DNA of 64,000 bases, taken from positions 17,584-81,583 of the forward strand of contig VERH01000001.1 of the NCBI GenBank assembly GCA_018882735.1, read 5' to 3'. A model generated the notes under the pieces. It was not told the origin of the DNA and did no database searches. It saw nothing but the letters and a program-made list of their open reading frames with translations. The translations under genes and the position numbers were made by a program. Source of the stretch: Candidatus Nanopelagicaceae bacterium. GTDB lineage: Bacteria > Actinomycetota > Actinomycetes > Nanopelagicales > Nanopelagicaceae. The first letter of the stretch is position 1; every line of letters begins with the position of its first letter. Shown piece by piece: positions 29,540-37,868 of this stretch.

Positions 29540-30460
29540 CTAATTAAAACGCCGCTCCAACATAAGCACATCGACCTCGTCGCCTGCTTTATAGCTAGTT
29601 ACTTCTTCACTCATCACGATTAGCCCAGTTGCATCTGATAGGCCAATCAGATCATCTTGATTTGGTAGCGCCGTTACCAAGCGGCGGTTTGGGTTATCCG
29701 TAGAGAGAATCGCGCGTATGAATGCATGCTTACCGGAATCGCTAGCAACATCATTAGTGAGAGTCGCTCGCGTGATCGGCCTATGAATGTCATACAGACC
29801 CATCATGTTGCGAATCATCGGGCGAATAAATAGTTCATTTGAAATGTATGCCGAAATCGGATCTCCAGGAAGGGCAACGACTGGAGTTTTATCGGGACCG
29901 ATCGTTCCAAATGCATGACGACCACTACCTTCAATATTTGGAGTCACGCTTTTAACTTCACCTAAGCGACTTAGCACTCCGAAAATTAAGTCAAAAGATT
30001 CGTCATGGCTCTCACCGCAAATTACAATTAAATCAGCGCGCACTAATTGATCTTCAACGACATCCTTAAGCGAATCTTCGGTCTCGGGAATTGTTGTTAC
30101 GCGATAACCGACTGCGCCAGCCTCTTTCATCGCGGTTGTAAGTAGCCAGGAATTAACCTCAAATTCTTCGCCACTTCCAAGGTCTTTGCCCGGCTCTACC
30201 AAGTCATCACCAGCTGAGATAACAACGACCCGAGGTTGTGGCCGGGTCGGAAGGTGATCAAGTCCAAGTGAGGCAGCTAAACCAATTTGGGTTGAACGAA
30301 TTCTTGAACCAGATCTGAGCGCTAAGCGATCGCCCTGATTGACATCTTCAGCAAGGGTTGCGCCATGAGAATCTAGTAATGGCATATCAAAGGCAGCTAG
30401 AGGCTTTGATAGGGCTAGTAGTTGTGCAGCTAACTCTGCTACCCGAACGTTCTCACTCAC
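29540..30460 (-). CDS. glp: Glp: MoeA/gephyrin-like division protein, internally shortened
   Basis: About 306 residues against about 400 for MoeA. Domain I begins normally (PLLDSHGATLAEDV), but the next residues NQGDRLALRSGSRIRSTQIGLAASLG correspond to the end of the MoeA linker, so roughly 110 residues holding domain II are absent. The molybdopterin-binding domain III follows (RVVVISAGDDLVEPG, VVALPGDPISAYISNELFIRP) and then domain IV. The catalytic motif GGVSVG-D reads CGESHDESFD and the PGKP motif reads PNIEG, so Moco synthesis is unlikely. GTG 30460 is chosen because TATCTT ends six bases upstream. Confidence 0.85.
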   Translation of the reverse strand: MSENVRVAELAAQLLALSKPLAAFDMPLLDSHGATLAEDVNQGDRLALRSGSRIRSTQIGLAASLGLDHLPTRPQPRVVVISAGDDLVEPGKDLGSGEEFEVNSWLLTTAMKEAGAVGYRVTTIPETEDSLKDVVEDQLVRADLIVICGESHDESFDLIFGVLSRLGEVKSVTPNIEGSGRHAFGTIGPDKTPVVALPGDPISAYISNELFIRPMIRNMMGLYDIHRPITRATLTNDVASDSGKHAFIRAILSTDNPNRRLVTALPNQDDLIGLSDATGLIVMSEEVTSYKAGDEVDVLMLERRFN

Positions 30461-30466
30461 GCGGAA

Positions 30467-30472
30467 AAGATA
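30467..30472 (-). promoter_or_regulatory. -10 hexamer for leaderless glp mRNA
   Basis: TATCTT on the minus strand ends six bases before GTG 30460. It supports this start over the GTG at 30502, which would overlap the divergent cyclo-ligase. Confidence 0.5.
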
Positions 30473-30481
30473 CTTTGTATC

Positions 30482-30487
30482 TACGCT
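30482..30487 (+). promoter_or_regulatory. -10 hexamer for leaderless 5-FTHF cyclo-ligase mRNA
   Basis: TACGCT ends six bases before GTG 30494. It stands nine bases from the opposing glp hexamer, making a compact divergent promoter. Confidence 0.5.
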
Positions 30488-30493
30488 AATCCC

Positions 30494-31024
30494 GTGGAGC
30501 ACACGAAGGCGAATTTGCGTGAATCAATCAGATTGCATCGCGAAGATAGCCAATCTCACTTTAATCTCGCATTGCTAAGTGACTCTCCGGAATTCCAGAA
30601 CGCCGATGTAATCGCCAGCTATCGCTCATTCGGTGATGAACCCGATACGGAAAGACTCAATCAACTAATTCTCCAGGCGGGGAAGAAGTTGTTGCTACCC
30701 GTTCGCCTATCGGATAACTCATTGGAGTTTCGAAACTGGGATGGCAATCTTGAAAACCTAAAGCGCTCTGGAAATGTAGAAGAGCCAATTGGTGAGAGAT
30801 TCTTAGGATCCATTGATCTGATGATTGTTCCTGCGCTAGCAATCGACTCAAAAGGAAATCGCCTTGGGCGGGGTGGTGGCTCTTATGATCGCGCGTTGCG
30901 GAATTTTTCTGGCATCTCAATAGCGCTAATTAACGAAGCTGAATTTGTGGCCTCGTTACCAAGTGAGAGCCATGACGTGCCCGTCAAAATGGTCTTAACG
31001 CCTAGTAAGTTAGTTCGGATTTAA
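30494..31024 (+). CDS. 5-formyltetrahydrofolate cyclo-ligase
   Basis: A 176-residue enzyme converting 5-formyl-THF to 5,10-methenyl-THF with ATP. The family C-terminal motif LGRGGGSYDRALRNF is clear, with VIASYRSFGDEPDTERLN for substrate binding and LMIVPALAID before the glycine motif. GTG 30494 is the start. It is divergent from glp in mycobacteria and corynebacteria as well. The last four bases overlap the convergent acyl-CoA dehydrogenase stop (TTAA). Confidence 0.94.
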   Translation: MEHTKANLRESIRLHREDSQSHFNLALLSDSPEFQNADVIASYRSFGDEPDTERLNQLILQAGKKLLLPVRLSDNSLEFRNWDGNLENLKRSGNVEEPIGERFLGSIDLMIVPALAIDSKGNRLGRGGGSYDRALRNFSGISIALINEAEFVASLPSESHDVPVKMVLTPSKLVRI

Positions 31025-32166
31025 TTAACGCCGAGATTGCGCGCCATCACCAAGCGCTGAATCTGGTTTGTGCCTTCATAAATCTGGGTTAGTTTTGCAT
31101 CTCGCATCATCCGCTCAACTGGATAATCATTTACATAGCCATATCCGCCTAGAACTTGGACGGCATCCGTGGTTACTTTCATCGCAACATCGGTTGCGAA
31201 ACACTTTGAGGCGGCCGAGAAGAAGGTTAGATCACGCTCACCGCGCTCACTCTTAACGGCGGCTGCGTAAGTTAATTGTCGCGCCGCTTCAATCTCCATT
31301 GCCATATCAGCGAGCATGAATTGAACGGCTTGGAAATCAAAGATCGGTTTTCCAAATTGGCGTCGCTCTTTTGCATACTTCGTAGCAACTTCAAATGCAC
31401 CCTGTGCAATTCCGAGCGCTTGAGCAGCGATAGTGATTCGAGTGTGATCAAGAGTCTTCATGGCAAGGCCAAAACCTCCGCCGATCTCGCTAATTCTTCG
31501 ATCATCCCCAATTTCAACGTTATCGAAGTAGACCTCTCGAGTTGGTGAACCCTTAAAGCCCATCTTCTTTTCAGGGGCGCCAAATGAAACTCCTGGATCA
31601 CTCTTCTCAACTACGAAAGCAGTGATTCCCTTAGCTCCCTTTTCCGGATCAGTAGATGCAAGCACGGTGTAGAACTCAGAAACACCAGCATGGGAGATCC
31701 ACTTTTTACTTCCATTTAGAACCCAACCATCACCCTTCTTGACCGCACGAGTCTTCATTGCGGCCGCATCGGATCCGGCTTCTGATTCCGATAAGCAATA
31801 CGAAAATCCTTTTCCTTTTGCTAGTTGAGTTAACCAACGCTCTTTCTGGGAATCATTACCGCCCAACATCAATGGAACTGAACCAAGTTTGTTTACAGCT
31901 GGAATTAGTGAAGAAGATGCACAAACCCGAGCTACTTCCTCGATAACAATCACAACGCCAAGTGAGTCAGCGCCTTCACCACCAAATTCGACTGGGACAT
32001 GTGGCGCAGCTAGTCCCGCCGCTTGAAGTGCATCAAGTGCTTCTTGCGGGAACCGAGCGTTTGCATCTACATCATGTGCAAAGGGTTGAATTTTTTTATC
32101 TGCGAGTGCACGAACGCTCTCACGTAGCGCTACATATTCTTCGGGTAACGAGAAGAGCGGATCCAT
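31021..32166 (-). CDS. Acyl-CoA dehydrogenase
   Basis: A 381-residue FAD enzyme that introduces the alpha-beta double bond in an acyl-CoA. SYCLSESEAGSDAAAMKTRA is the FAD/substrate motif, WISHAGVSEFYTVLAS follows, and the C-terminal half has KYAKERRQFGKPIFDFQAVQF, QVLGGYGYVNDYPVERMMRDA and the catalytic-base region IYEGTNQIQRLVMARNL. The chain length it prefers (short, medium or branched) is not clear; no other beta-oxidation genes are adjacent. ATG 32166 follows TAGTAT by seven bases without a Shine-Dalgarno. Confidence 0.95.
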   Translation of the reverse strand: MDPLFSLPEEYVALRESVRALADKKIQPFAHDVDANARFPQEALDALQAAGLAAPHVPVEFGGEGADSLGVVIVIEEVARVCASSSLIPAVNKLGSVPLMLGGNDSQKERWLTQLAKGKGFSYCLSESEAGSDAAAMKTRAVKKGDGWVLNGSKKWISHAGVSEFYTVLASTDPEKGAKGITAFVVEKSDPGVSFGAPEKKMGFKGSPTREVYFDNVEIGDDRRISEIGGGFGLAMKTLDHTRITIAAQALGIAQGAFEVATKYAKERRQFGKPIFDFQAVQFMLADMAMEIEAARQLTYAAAVKSERGERDLTFFSAASKCFATDVAMKVTTDAVQVLGGYGYVNDYPVERMMRDAKLTQIYEGTNQIQRLVMARNLGVN

Positions 32167-32173
32167 GGCGGGA

Positions 32174-32179
32174 ATACTA
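32174..32179 (-). promoter_or_regulatory. -10 hexamer for leaderless acyl-CoA dehydrogenase mRNA
   Basis: TAGTAT on the minus strand ends seven bases before ATG 32166 and overlaps the stop-codon end of the upstream CopD-CtaG gene at 32177-32179. Confidence 0.5.
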
Positions 32180-33952
32180 CGAGTCCTTTCGCCGCTCGGC
32201 GAGTTTGGATAAATACTCGTTATATTCCGCTAAGTCACGCTCTGAATTCTTATCTGCTCGTTTTGCTTCACGTGCATCCGAGCGCATCCACTGGATAAAG
32301 GTTGCAACCAGAGCAATAATGATTGGAATCTCACCCATCGCCCAGCCGATTGCCGCTCCAGTTTTCTGATCCGCTAATAAGTCGGTGGCCCAAGGGCGCT
32401 CTAAGGAAGCGTAGTAGCCACCATCGATCAAAGAATTCGATGCTTGTAACGCTATCGAAAAGAAGGCATGGATACTTATCGCTCCAAGAAGTATCACTAC
32501 TCGGACTAGATGATGAACCTTTCTTGGGTTTGGATCAATGCCGACAATCACATGAAAGAAAAGCAGCCCAGCGGCGATGAAGTGAAAGTTCATCAATAGA
32601 TGTCCGAAGTGGCTAGACATTAAATCTCCGAATAGCGGTGTGAAGTAAAGGGCAAAGAGCGAACCATCAAAGATTGCTAACGCCACAATTGGATTGGTCC
32701 AGATTCCGGTAAACCTTGAATGGAGCGATTCAATCAACCAACCTCGGATACCGCGTTCTTCTTTTCTCCTTCCTATGGGAAGTGAGCGGAGCGCCAAAGT
32801 TATCGGAGCACTTAACACTATAAATATTGGCGCAATCATGCTTAAAATCATGTGAGCAATCATGTGGTACTGAAATGAAAAGATTGCATAAAGCCCAAGT
32901 CCACCGCTTGTGCTGTAGTCCAGAAGTGAGATTCCAATCGCAAATGAGATTGTTCTTCCCACCGGCCACTTATCGCCACGGCGAGCAAGGATCACTACTC
33001 CGCGGATGTAGAGAGCGGTGGCGAATACAAGTGCGCCGAGCATTAGCGCATCTGCTTCATATTCAAAGAAGAGGCGTTGCCAAGTTGGTTCTGGCGGCAT
33101 CCCGACGCCGGTAATCTCCTTTACTCGATCGTATTCATACTCGCTCTCAATAATCGGAGTGAAGCGAGAGAGAAGCGAACCGATTGCCGTAACTAATAGA
33201 AGTAGTGATACCTCAAATCGAATCAAACTTGAGTCGGCAATACTCTTGCGAATCTTTATTGCAGTAAGAGCTATGAAACTAAGAATTCCAACCTTTAGAA
33301 GTATCAGCGCTCCATATGTAGTCAACCAATCACTTGAAAATCCCAGTCTCAATATCGAACTCGTGCCTCCGCTTAGAACTACCGCGACCACAGACCAAGT
33401 CCCAATCACGCCAACTCTTGTGATAACTAGTTTTCGAGTGGCTTCATCCATGAAAAGTAGTGAAGCAACAGCGCCAACCCAAGAAGAAAGTGCTATGACA
33501 TGAATGATTAGAGAACCAATCGCTAGTCCATGGCCACTTGCTTGGCTTGTGTGGCTTTGAAAGAGTGGTGCAACAACTCCTATCGTTGCGATGCAGTAAG
33601 CAAAGAACGCTCCGCCAACTTTCCGTACACTTCCTAAGATCAATAACAGTAAGACGGCCGCAAGAACTTGAATGAGCTGCAATCTTCCTAAGGCCGTCTG
33701 AGTTACGTAGGAGCGAATTGTTGTGAATTCCAGCATTGAAAGAATTGAGGATTCAAAGAGATTTGCCAGAGTAGCTAAGAGATTTCCAAATGCTGAAATC
33801 GCCCAAGTCGCCACTAAGAATGGAAGTACTCTTCGCAGCCGCTTTGATGGCTCCGCTAGTCGGCCGCCAATTTCCGGAAAGAGGAAGGTAAGAGATAGCA
33901 ATGCTCCCATTACCAAGGCTCCGGTGAGAGTATTCAGTAAATCAAAGAGCAA
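32177..33952 (-). CDS. CopD-CtaG fusion: copper handling and cytochrome c oxidase assembly
   Basis: A 591-residue polytopic protein joining two families. Residues about 1-290 form a CopD-like copper-resistance domain of eight or so helices (HTSQASGHGLAIGSLIIHVIALSSWVGAVASLLFMDE carries conserved histidines and W). From about 305 the caa3-type CtaG domain follows (DYSTSGGLGLYAIFSFQYHMIAHMILSMIAPIFIVLS, FGHLLMNFHFIAAGLLFF, with conserved H). This fusion is usual in actinobacteria and should deliver copper to the respiratory oxidase. Start is TTG 33952 with GAGGTG before it. C-terminal tail is charged. Confidence 0.92.
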   Translation of the reverse strand: MLFDLLNTLTGALVMGALLSLTFLFPEIGGRLAEPSKRLRRVLPFLVATWAISAFGNLLATLANLFESSILSMLEFTTIRSYVTQTALGRLQLIQVLAAVLLLLILGSVRKVGGAFFAYCIATIGVVAPLFQSHTSQASGHGLAIGSLIIHVIALSSWVGAVASLLFMDEATRKLVITRVGVIGTWSVVAVVLSGGTSSILRLGFSSDWLTTYGALILLKVGILSFIALTAIKIRKSIADSSLIRFEVSLLLLVTAIGSLLSRFTPIIESEYEYDRVKEITGVGMPPEPTWQRLFFEYEADALMLGALVFATALYIRGVVILARRGDKWPVGRTISFAIGISLLDYSTSGGLGLYAIFSFQYHMIAHMILSMIAPIFIVLSAPITLALRSLPIGRRKEERGIRGWLIESLHSRFTGIWTNPIVALAIFDGSLFALYFTPLFGDLMSSHFGHLLMNFHFIAAGLLFFHVIVGIDPNPRKVHHLVRVVILLGAISIHAFFSIALQASNSLIDGGYYASLERPWATDLLADQKTGAAIGWAMGEIPIIIALVATFIQWMRSDAREAKRADKNSERDLAEYNEYLSKLAERRKDS

Positions 33953-33988
33953 TGGTCACCTCGATTAGAAGAATCTCCATCACGAACC

Positions 33989-33994
33989 TAAGAT
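33989..33994 (+). promoter_or_regulatory. -10 hexamer for leaderless fmdB mRNA
   Basis: TAAGAT ends six bases before the GTG start at 34001; no ribosome binding site is present. Confidence 0.5.
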
Positions 33995-34000
33995 TACGCC

Positions 34001-34246
34001 GTGCCTACCTACCAATATCAATGTGAATCTGAGCATGAATTCGAGGTCTTCCAATCTTTCTCAGATGCCGCAATCGATACCTGCCCTGAGTGTGGCGCAA
34101 AGGCCCGTAAGGTCTATTCAAATGTTGGGGTAGTTTTCAAAGGATCTGGCTTCTATAAGACTGATTCAAAGAAGTCAGAGACGAAAACAGATTCAAAACC
34201 TGCGGCTAAACCAGCTGCAAAACCAGATACTAAATCCGAGAGTTAA
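34001..34246 (+). CDS. FmdB-like small zinc-ribbon protein
   Basis: An 81-residue protein. MPTYQYQCESEHEFEVFQSF and TCPECGAKARKVYSNVGVVFKGSGFYKTD match the FmdB/CxxC_CxxC_SSSS family, thought to regulate transcription or bind nucleic acids. The first knuckle is unusual: the family CxxCG is replaced by C-E-S-E-H, so only three cysteines remain with a possible histidine ligand. The tail is a Lys/Ala/Pro low-complexity stretch. GTG 34001 starts directly after a TAAGAT promoter element. Confidence 0.9.
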   Translation: MPTYQYQCESEHEFEVFQSFSDAAIDTCPECGAKARKVYSNVGVVFKGSGFYKTDSKKSETKTDSKPAAKPAAKPDTKSES

Positions 34247-34359
34247 TCGTGGTGTGGCGGCTTATCCGCCTTTATCTCTTCTTCTCGTTTCGCGTCGATA
34301 GCTGAGTCTGCGGATGGATCGATTTCATCCTGTGTCTTTGAGGGAATCAGTTCGCTCAT
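34243..34359 (-). CDS. Small acidic protein, 38 residues, unknown function
   Basis: This ORF begins MSELIPSKTQDEIDPSADSA, continues with a lysine/glutamate run and ends PPHHD. ATG 34359 is preceded by AGGAG at four bases, in an otherwise unexplained 250-base gap, which supports translation. No hydrophobic segment or known motif is visible; it looks soluble and disordered. Its stop overlaps the stop of the convergent FmdB gene by two bases. I do not recognise the family. Confidence 0.6.
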   Translation of the reverse strand: MSELIPSKTQDEIDPSADSAIDAKREEEIKADKPPHHD

Positions 34360-34496
34360 ACCGCTCCTAAATCGCATCCATTACAAGTTATACACCTCAC
34401 ACTATCCGATAGAAAACCTTTTGCTGCTTGCGCGCTGGTGTTAACATTGTTTACATTATCTACCTCGGCAATCTACGAGTCAAGAGAAGGCAATCT

Positions 34497-36599
34497 ATGT
34501 TTGAGAAGTTGGGTCATTCAATCGCGCGGCGCAGCAAAGCAATCTTCGCGCTCTCCATTACCGCCGTACTCGTCTTCGGAACGATAGGAACCCAGGTCTT
34601 CTCTAGGTTCGATACTGGCGGCTACTCAGACCCCAATAGCGACTCGGCAAAAGTCTTTGAATACTTAGAAGATACCTTCGAAGTAAAAGATCCGGCTGTA
34701 GTTATCGCCCTTGAATCCTCAGTCGGCTCAGTTGACTCTGAAGCAACGGTAGCCGCAGCCACCTCTCTAGAAGCTGAACTACGAGCAGAGTCCAGCGCTG
34801 AGAACGTGATTTCTTATTGGAGCGCAGGAAGGAACCCTGCATTTAAGAGCACTGACGGAACCGCTGCATACATCTTTATATACCTAAAGTCTGATGATTT
34901 CACTGAGATAGATTCACTCGGCGGTTACTACCAAGATAAATATGAGGGTGAATATCAAGATCAACGAATTAGAGTTTCTGGTGGAGCGGTCTTTGCAAAT
35001 GCAATTAACGGTCGAATCCAGAATGATTTAAAGATTTCGGAAGCCATCTCGATTCCGATCACATTTATCTTGCTTGTTCTCGTTTTTGGCGCATTAGTAG
35101 CTTCAGCAATGCCGCTGATCATAGGTGTAACCGCAATTCTCGGAACCTTCTTTGGACTATATCTCTTAACGCAATTTACCGAGGTAAGTGTCTTTGCATT
35201 GAATCTAACTACGGGTTTAGGCCTCGGGCTGGGTATTGATTATGCATTATTGATAGTTAATAGATTCCGAGAAGAGCTGCGACGCGGAATAAGCCGTGAA
35301 GATGCCATAGTAAATACGATGAGAAGCGCTGGAAAGACCGTCTTCTACTCTGGATTAACGGTTGTGCTTACTCTTATTTCACTCACTTTCTTCCCTATGA
35401 ACTTCTTGAAATCGATGGGATATGCCGGCGCAATTGTTGTCTCGCTAGCTGTAGTTGGTGCACTAGTGCCCCTTCCTGCCCTCTTGATGATGTTGGGCGA
35501 AAAAGTTAACAAGGGAGTAGTTCGTAAAAATGGTCTTGTTCCTAAAGAAGATGGCGGTTGGGCTCGTGTTTCAAGATTTGTAATGAAGCGACCAGTACCC
35601 GTCGTTGCTTTCTCGCTCCTACTTCTCGGCTTGATGATTGCTCCACTTACAAATGTGAAGTTCTCACAAGTTGATATGCGAGTGTTACCGGCAAGCGATC
35701 CGGCCTACCAAGCTTCTGCCTTTATCCAAGAGAAGTTCCCGGGTGAAGAGAGCAACCCGATTGAGATTGTCTTTCCCGCTGGTGGCAGCAACTTAGAAGC
35801 TGTTAATTCTTATGCGGAATCCCTTGGCCAAATCTCAGAGATTGTTCGAGTTAGCCCCCCGGATGTGAAGGGTGAATCAGTCCGATTAGTCGCAATCCAC
35901 TCGATGGCGCCTCGAACACCAGAAGCAGAAACGTTGATTAGAGAAATCAGGGCAATCAATTCGCCACTTGAAGTTCTTGTCGGTGGAGTTGCGGCGGACT
36001 ACACAGATACTCAAGAAGGAATTGCCGACACTCTTCCCTGGGTATTTCTCTGGGTGACAATCACAGTTCTGATTCTGCTATTCCTCTTCACTGGTTCGGT
36101 ACTACTTCCGATAAAGGCAATCCTTCTCAATTACATCTCCCTTGCGGCAACTATGGGAGTACTCACTTGGGTCTTCATAGATGGAAACCTAAACTTCTTA
36201 ACCGGAGACTTTATAAATACTGGAGCGCTGGACACCAGCACGGTCGTATTGGTCGCAATTGTTGCCTTTGGTCTTTCCATGGATTATGAGGTGTTTCTTC
36301 TCTCACGAATTAAGGAAGAGCATGATGCAGGCCGCTCGAATGTTGATTCGGTCGCTCTTGGTCTACAAAAGTCTGCCCGCATCATTACGGCGGCGGCGAT
36401 GATCCTCGCTGTGGTTTTCGCAGCATTCATAATCAGTGGCGTAACGTCTATCAAATCCATGGGTTTTGGAATTGCATTTGCAATCCTGCTTGATGCGACG
36501 CTTATCCGTGCATTCCTCGTTCCAGGACTGATGCGCCTATTCGGCGACTGGAACTGGTGGGCGCCAAAAGCTCTGCAGCGTTTCAAGATCAATCATTAG
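34497..36599 (+). CDS. MMPL-family RND exporter
   Basis: A 700-residue transporter with two repeats, each a helix, a large outer domain and five or six helices (12 helices in all). TTGLGLGLGIDYALLIVNRFREELRRG and AIVAFGLSMDYEVFLLSRIKEEHDAG carry the proton-relay D-Y pairs of MmpL proteins. Mycobacterial MmpL proteins export lipids; the cargo here is unknown. I chose ATG 34497 (MFEKLGHSIARRSK) with GAGAAGG six bases upstream; the frame is open 69 bases further but that part looks like leader. PurU follows after nine bases. Confidence 0.92.
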   Translation: MFEKLGHSIARRSKAIFALSITAVLVFGTIGTQVFSRFDTGGYSDPNSDSAKVFEYLEDTFEVKDPAVVIALESSVGSVDSEATVAAATSLEAELRAESSAENVISYWSAGRNPAFKSTDGTAAYIFIYLKSDDFTEIDSLGGYYQDKYEGEYQDQRIRVSGGAVFANAINGRIQNDLKISEAISIPITFILLVLVFGALVASAMPLIIGVTAILGTFFGLYLLTQFTEVSVFALNLTTGLGLGLGIDYALLIVNRFREELRRGISREDAIVNTMRSAGKTVFYSGLTVVLTLISLTFFPMNFLKSMGYAGAIVVSLAVVGALVPLPALLMMLGEKVNKGVVRKNGLVPKEDGGWARVSRFVMKRPVPVVAFSLLLLGLMIAPLTNVKFSQVDMRVLPASDPAYQASAFIQEKFPGEESNPIEIVFPAGGSNLEAVNSYAESLGQISEIVRVSPPDVKGESVRLVAIHSMAPRTPEAETLIREIRAINSPLEVLVGGVAADYTDTQEGIADTLPWVFLWVTITVLILLFLFTGSVLLPIKAILLNYISLAATMGVLTWVFIDGNLNFLTGDFINTGALDTSTVVLVAIVAFGLSMDYEVFLLSRIKEEHDAGRSNVDSVALGLQKSARIITAAAMILAVVFAAFIISGVTSIKSMGFGIAFAILLDATLIRAFLVPGLMRLFGDWNWWAPKALQRFKINH

Positions 36600-36602
36600 A
36601 CT
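36597..36602 (+). promoter_or_regulatory. -10 hexamer for leaderless purU mRNA, built on the MMPL stop codon
   Basis: TAGACT ends six bases before GTG 36609. Its first three bases are the TAG stop of the upstream MMPL gene, so one triplet appears to serve both purposes. Confidence 0.5.
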
Positions 36603-36608
36603 TGGCGG

Positions 36609-37451
36609 GTGGAAATCATCGCCACCCTTCAATGTGAAGATCGAAGCGGCATCGTCAATGCCCTGACTTCGGCTGTTCTTGAAATCAATGGCAATATCCT
36701 GGAAAACCAACAATTTACCGACTCGATCACAAATACCTTCGTCATGCGTACTCGCTTTGAGACCGAGGCGAACCTTGCAGATGCGAGATCAAGCCTGAGC
36801 GGACGTCTCGCCCACTACAGCCCAAATCTTCAAGTTCGTGATGCAAACCAAGCCAAGCGCGCCCTTATTCTTGTGACCAAGGCGAGTCATTGTCTGCGCG
36901 ACTTGCTCTATCTCCGTGATTTAGAGGAGATGCCCGCCGAGTTTCCAGTCGTTATCGGAAATCATGAAGACTTACGTCCTCTTGTTGAATCCCATGGAAT
37001 TCCTTTTAACTATCTTGATACCGAGAAACTCGCCAAAAATGAAGTAGAGCGTGAAATTGCACAATTAGCTAAGACTCATAGCGTCGACTTCATCATCTTG
37101 GCAAGATATATGCAAATCCTCTCATCTGACTTCTGTAATAAGTTCGCTAACCGAATCATAAATATTCATCACTCTTTCTTACCTGGCTTCAAAGGTGCGC
37201 GTCCTTACCACCAAGCACATGCCAAAGGCGTAAAAGTAATTGGAGCTACGGCCCACTTTGTTACGTCAGATCTTGATGAAGGCCCAATTATTGAACAGGA
37301 TGTAACACGCGTGAATCATGCGGCTACCCCAGAAGAATTTGTTGCAATCGGTAGAGATATCGAGCGAAGAGTTCTCTCTAGTGCGGTTAAATTATTTGCA
37401 GAGGATCGAATCTTTATTGTTGGAAATCGAACTATTGTATTTTCTAAGTGA
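36609..37451 (+). CDS. purU: Formyltetrahydrofolate deformylase
   Basis: A 280-residue enzyme releasing formate from 10-formyl-THF, balancing the C1 pool and feeding formate-dependent purine synthesis. An ACT domain (residues 1-80, IIATLQCEDRSGIVNALTS) precedes a formyltransferase domain with FIILARYMQILS, the catalytic triad region NIHHSFLPGFKGARPYHQA, and GATAHFVTSDLDEGPIIEQD. Start is GTG 36609. Confidence 0.96.
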   Translation: MEIIATLQCEDRSGIVNALTSAVLEINGNILENQQFTDSITNTFVMRTRFETEANLADARSSLSGRLAHYSPNLQVRDANQAKRALILVTKASHCLRDLLYLRDLEEMPAEFPVVIGNHEDLRPLVESHGIPFNYLDTEKLAKNEVEREIAQLAKTHSVDFIILARYMQILSSDFCNKFANRIINIHHSFLPGFKGARPYHQAHAKGVKVIGATAHFVTSDLDEGPIIEQDVTRVNHAATPEEFVAIGRDIERRVLSSAVKLFAEDRIFIVGNRTIVFSK

Positions 37452-37468
37452 TATTAATGCTTGTTGCT

Positions 37469-37825
37469 TTATCGCTTGCCATCAAAATATCTGTGCATAG
37501 TTGAATCCCAGTTCTCTTGGATTTGAGTAATGTCATCTCCCTCAGATGAGAGCGGAAACATACTTCCCTGAATTTTTCCGCCTAGGGCGCTAAGTTGCTC
37601 CAAATACTTGCTATGCCGCTCAACATGTTCAAAAACTCCTGCGGGGTTTACATATTCCTCAATGACTACACAAGAAGTTTCATCCAAAGTGAAGAAAAGC
37701 TCATAACGCAGAACTGATTCTTGGCTTCTAATACTTTGCAGCATTTCTCTTGCGATGTCTTTAAATCTAGATAAGTTCTCTTTCTCAATTTTCGGAAAAA
37801 CTGCAACGGCTATTAAGTTCTCCAT
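37469..37825 (-). CDS. Antibiotic-biosynthesis-monooxygenase-fold (ABM) protein
   Basis: About 118 residues of the dimeric ferredoxin-like ABM/YgiN fold: LIAVAVFPKIEKENLSRFKDIAREML, ESVLRYELFFTLDETSCVVIEEYVNP, FEHVERHSKYLEQL. Such proteins are small cofactor-free oxygenases or quinone-related enzymes. ATG 37825 has AAGGAG just upstream and is preferred over a start 21 bases earlier. The C-terminal 30 residues are not part of the fold. It diverges from a P450 gene with a 43-base gap, suggesting shared control. Confidence 0.83.
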   Translation of the reverse strand: MENLIAVAVFPKIEKENLSRFKDIAREMLQSIRSQESVLRYELFFTLDETSCVVIEEYVNPAGVFEHVERHSKYLEQLSALGGKIQGSMFPLSSEGDDITQIQENWDSTMHRYFDGKR

Positions 37826-37856
37826 GAAACTCCTTGCATCGGGCACCTTAGAAAGA

Positions 37857-37862
37857 TAAAGT
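37857..37862 (+). promoter_or_regulatory. -10 hexamer for leaderless P450 mRNA
   Basis: TAAAGT ends six bases before GTG 37869. The hexamer and the missing Shine-Dalgarno fix the start and argue that the short N-terminus is genuine. Confidence 0.5.
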
Positions 37863-37868
37863 TTATGC

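Noticed and set aside
29540..30502. Frameshift or pseudogene as the cause of the short Glp
   Set aside because: The frame is open across the junction and resumes in register with domain III; both ends and the regulatory start look sound. An in-frame deletion fits better.
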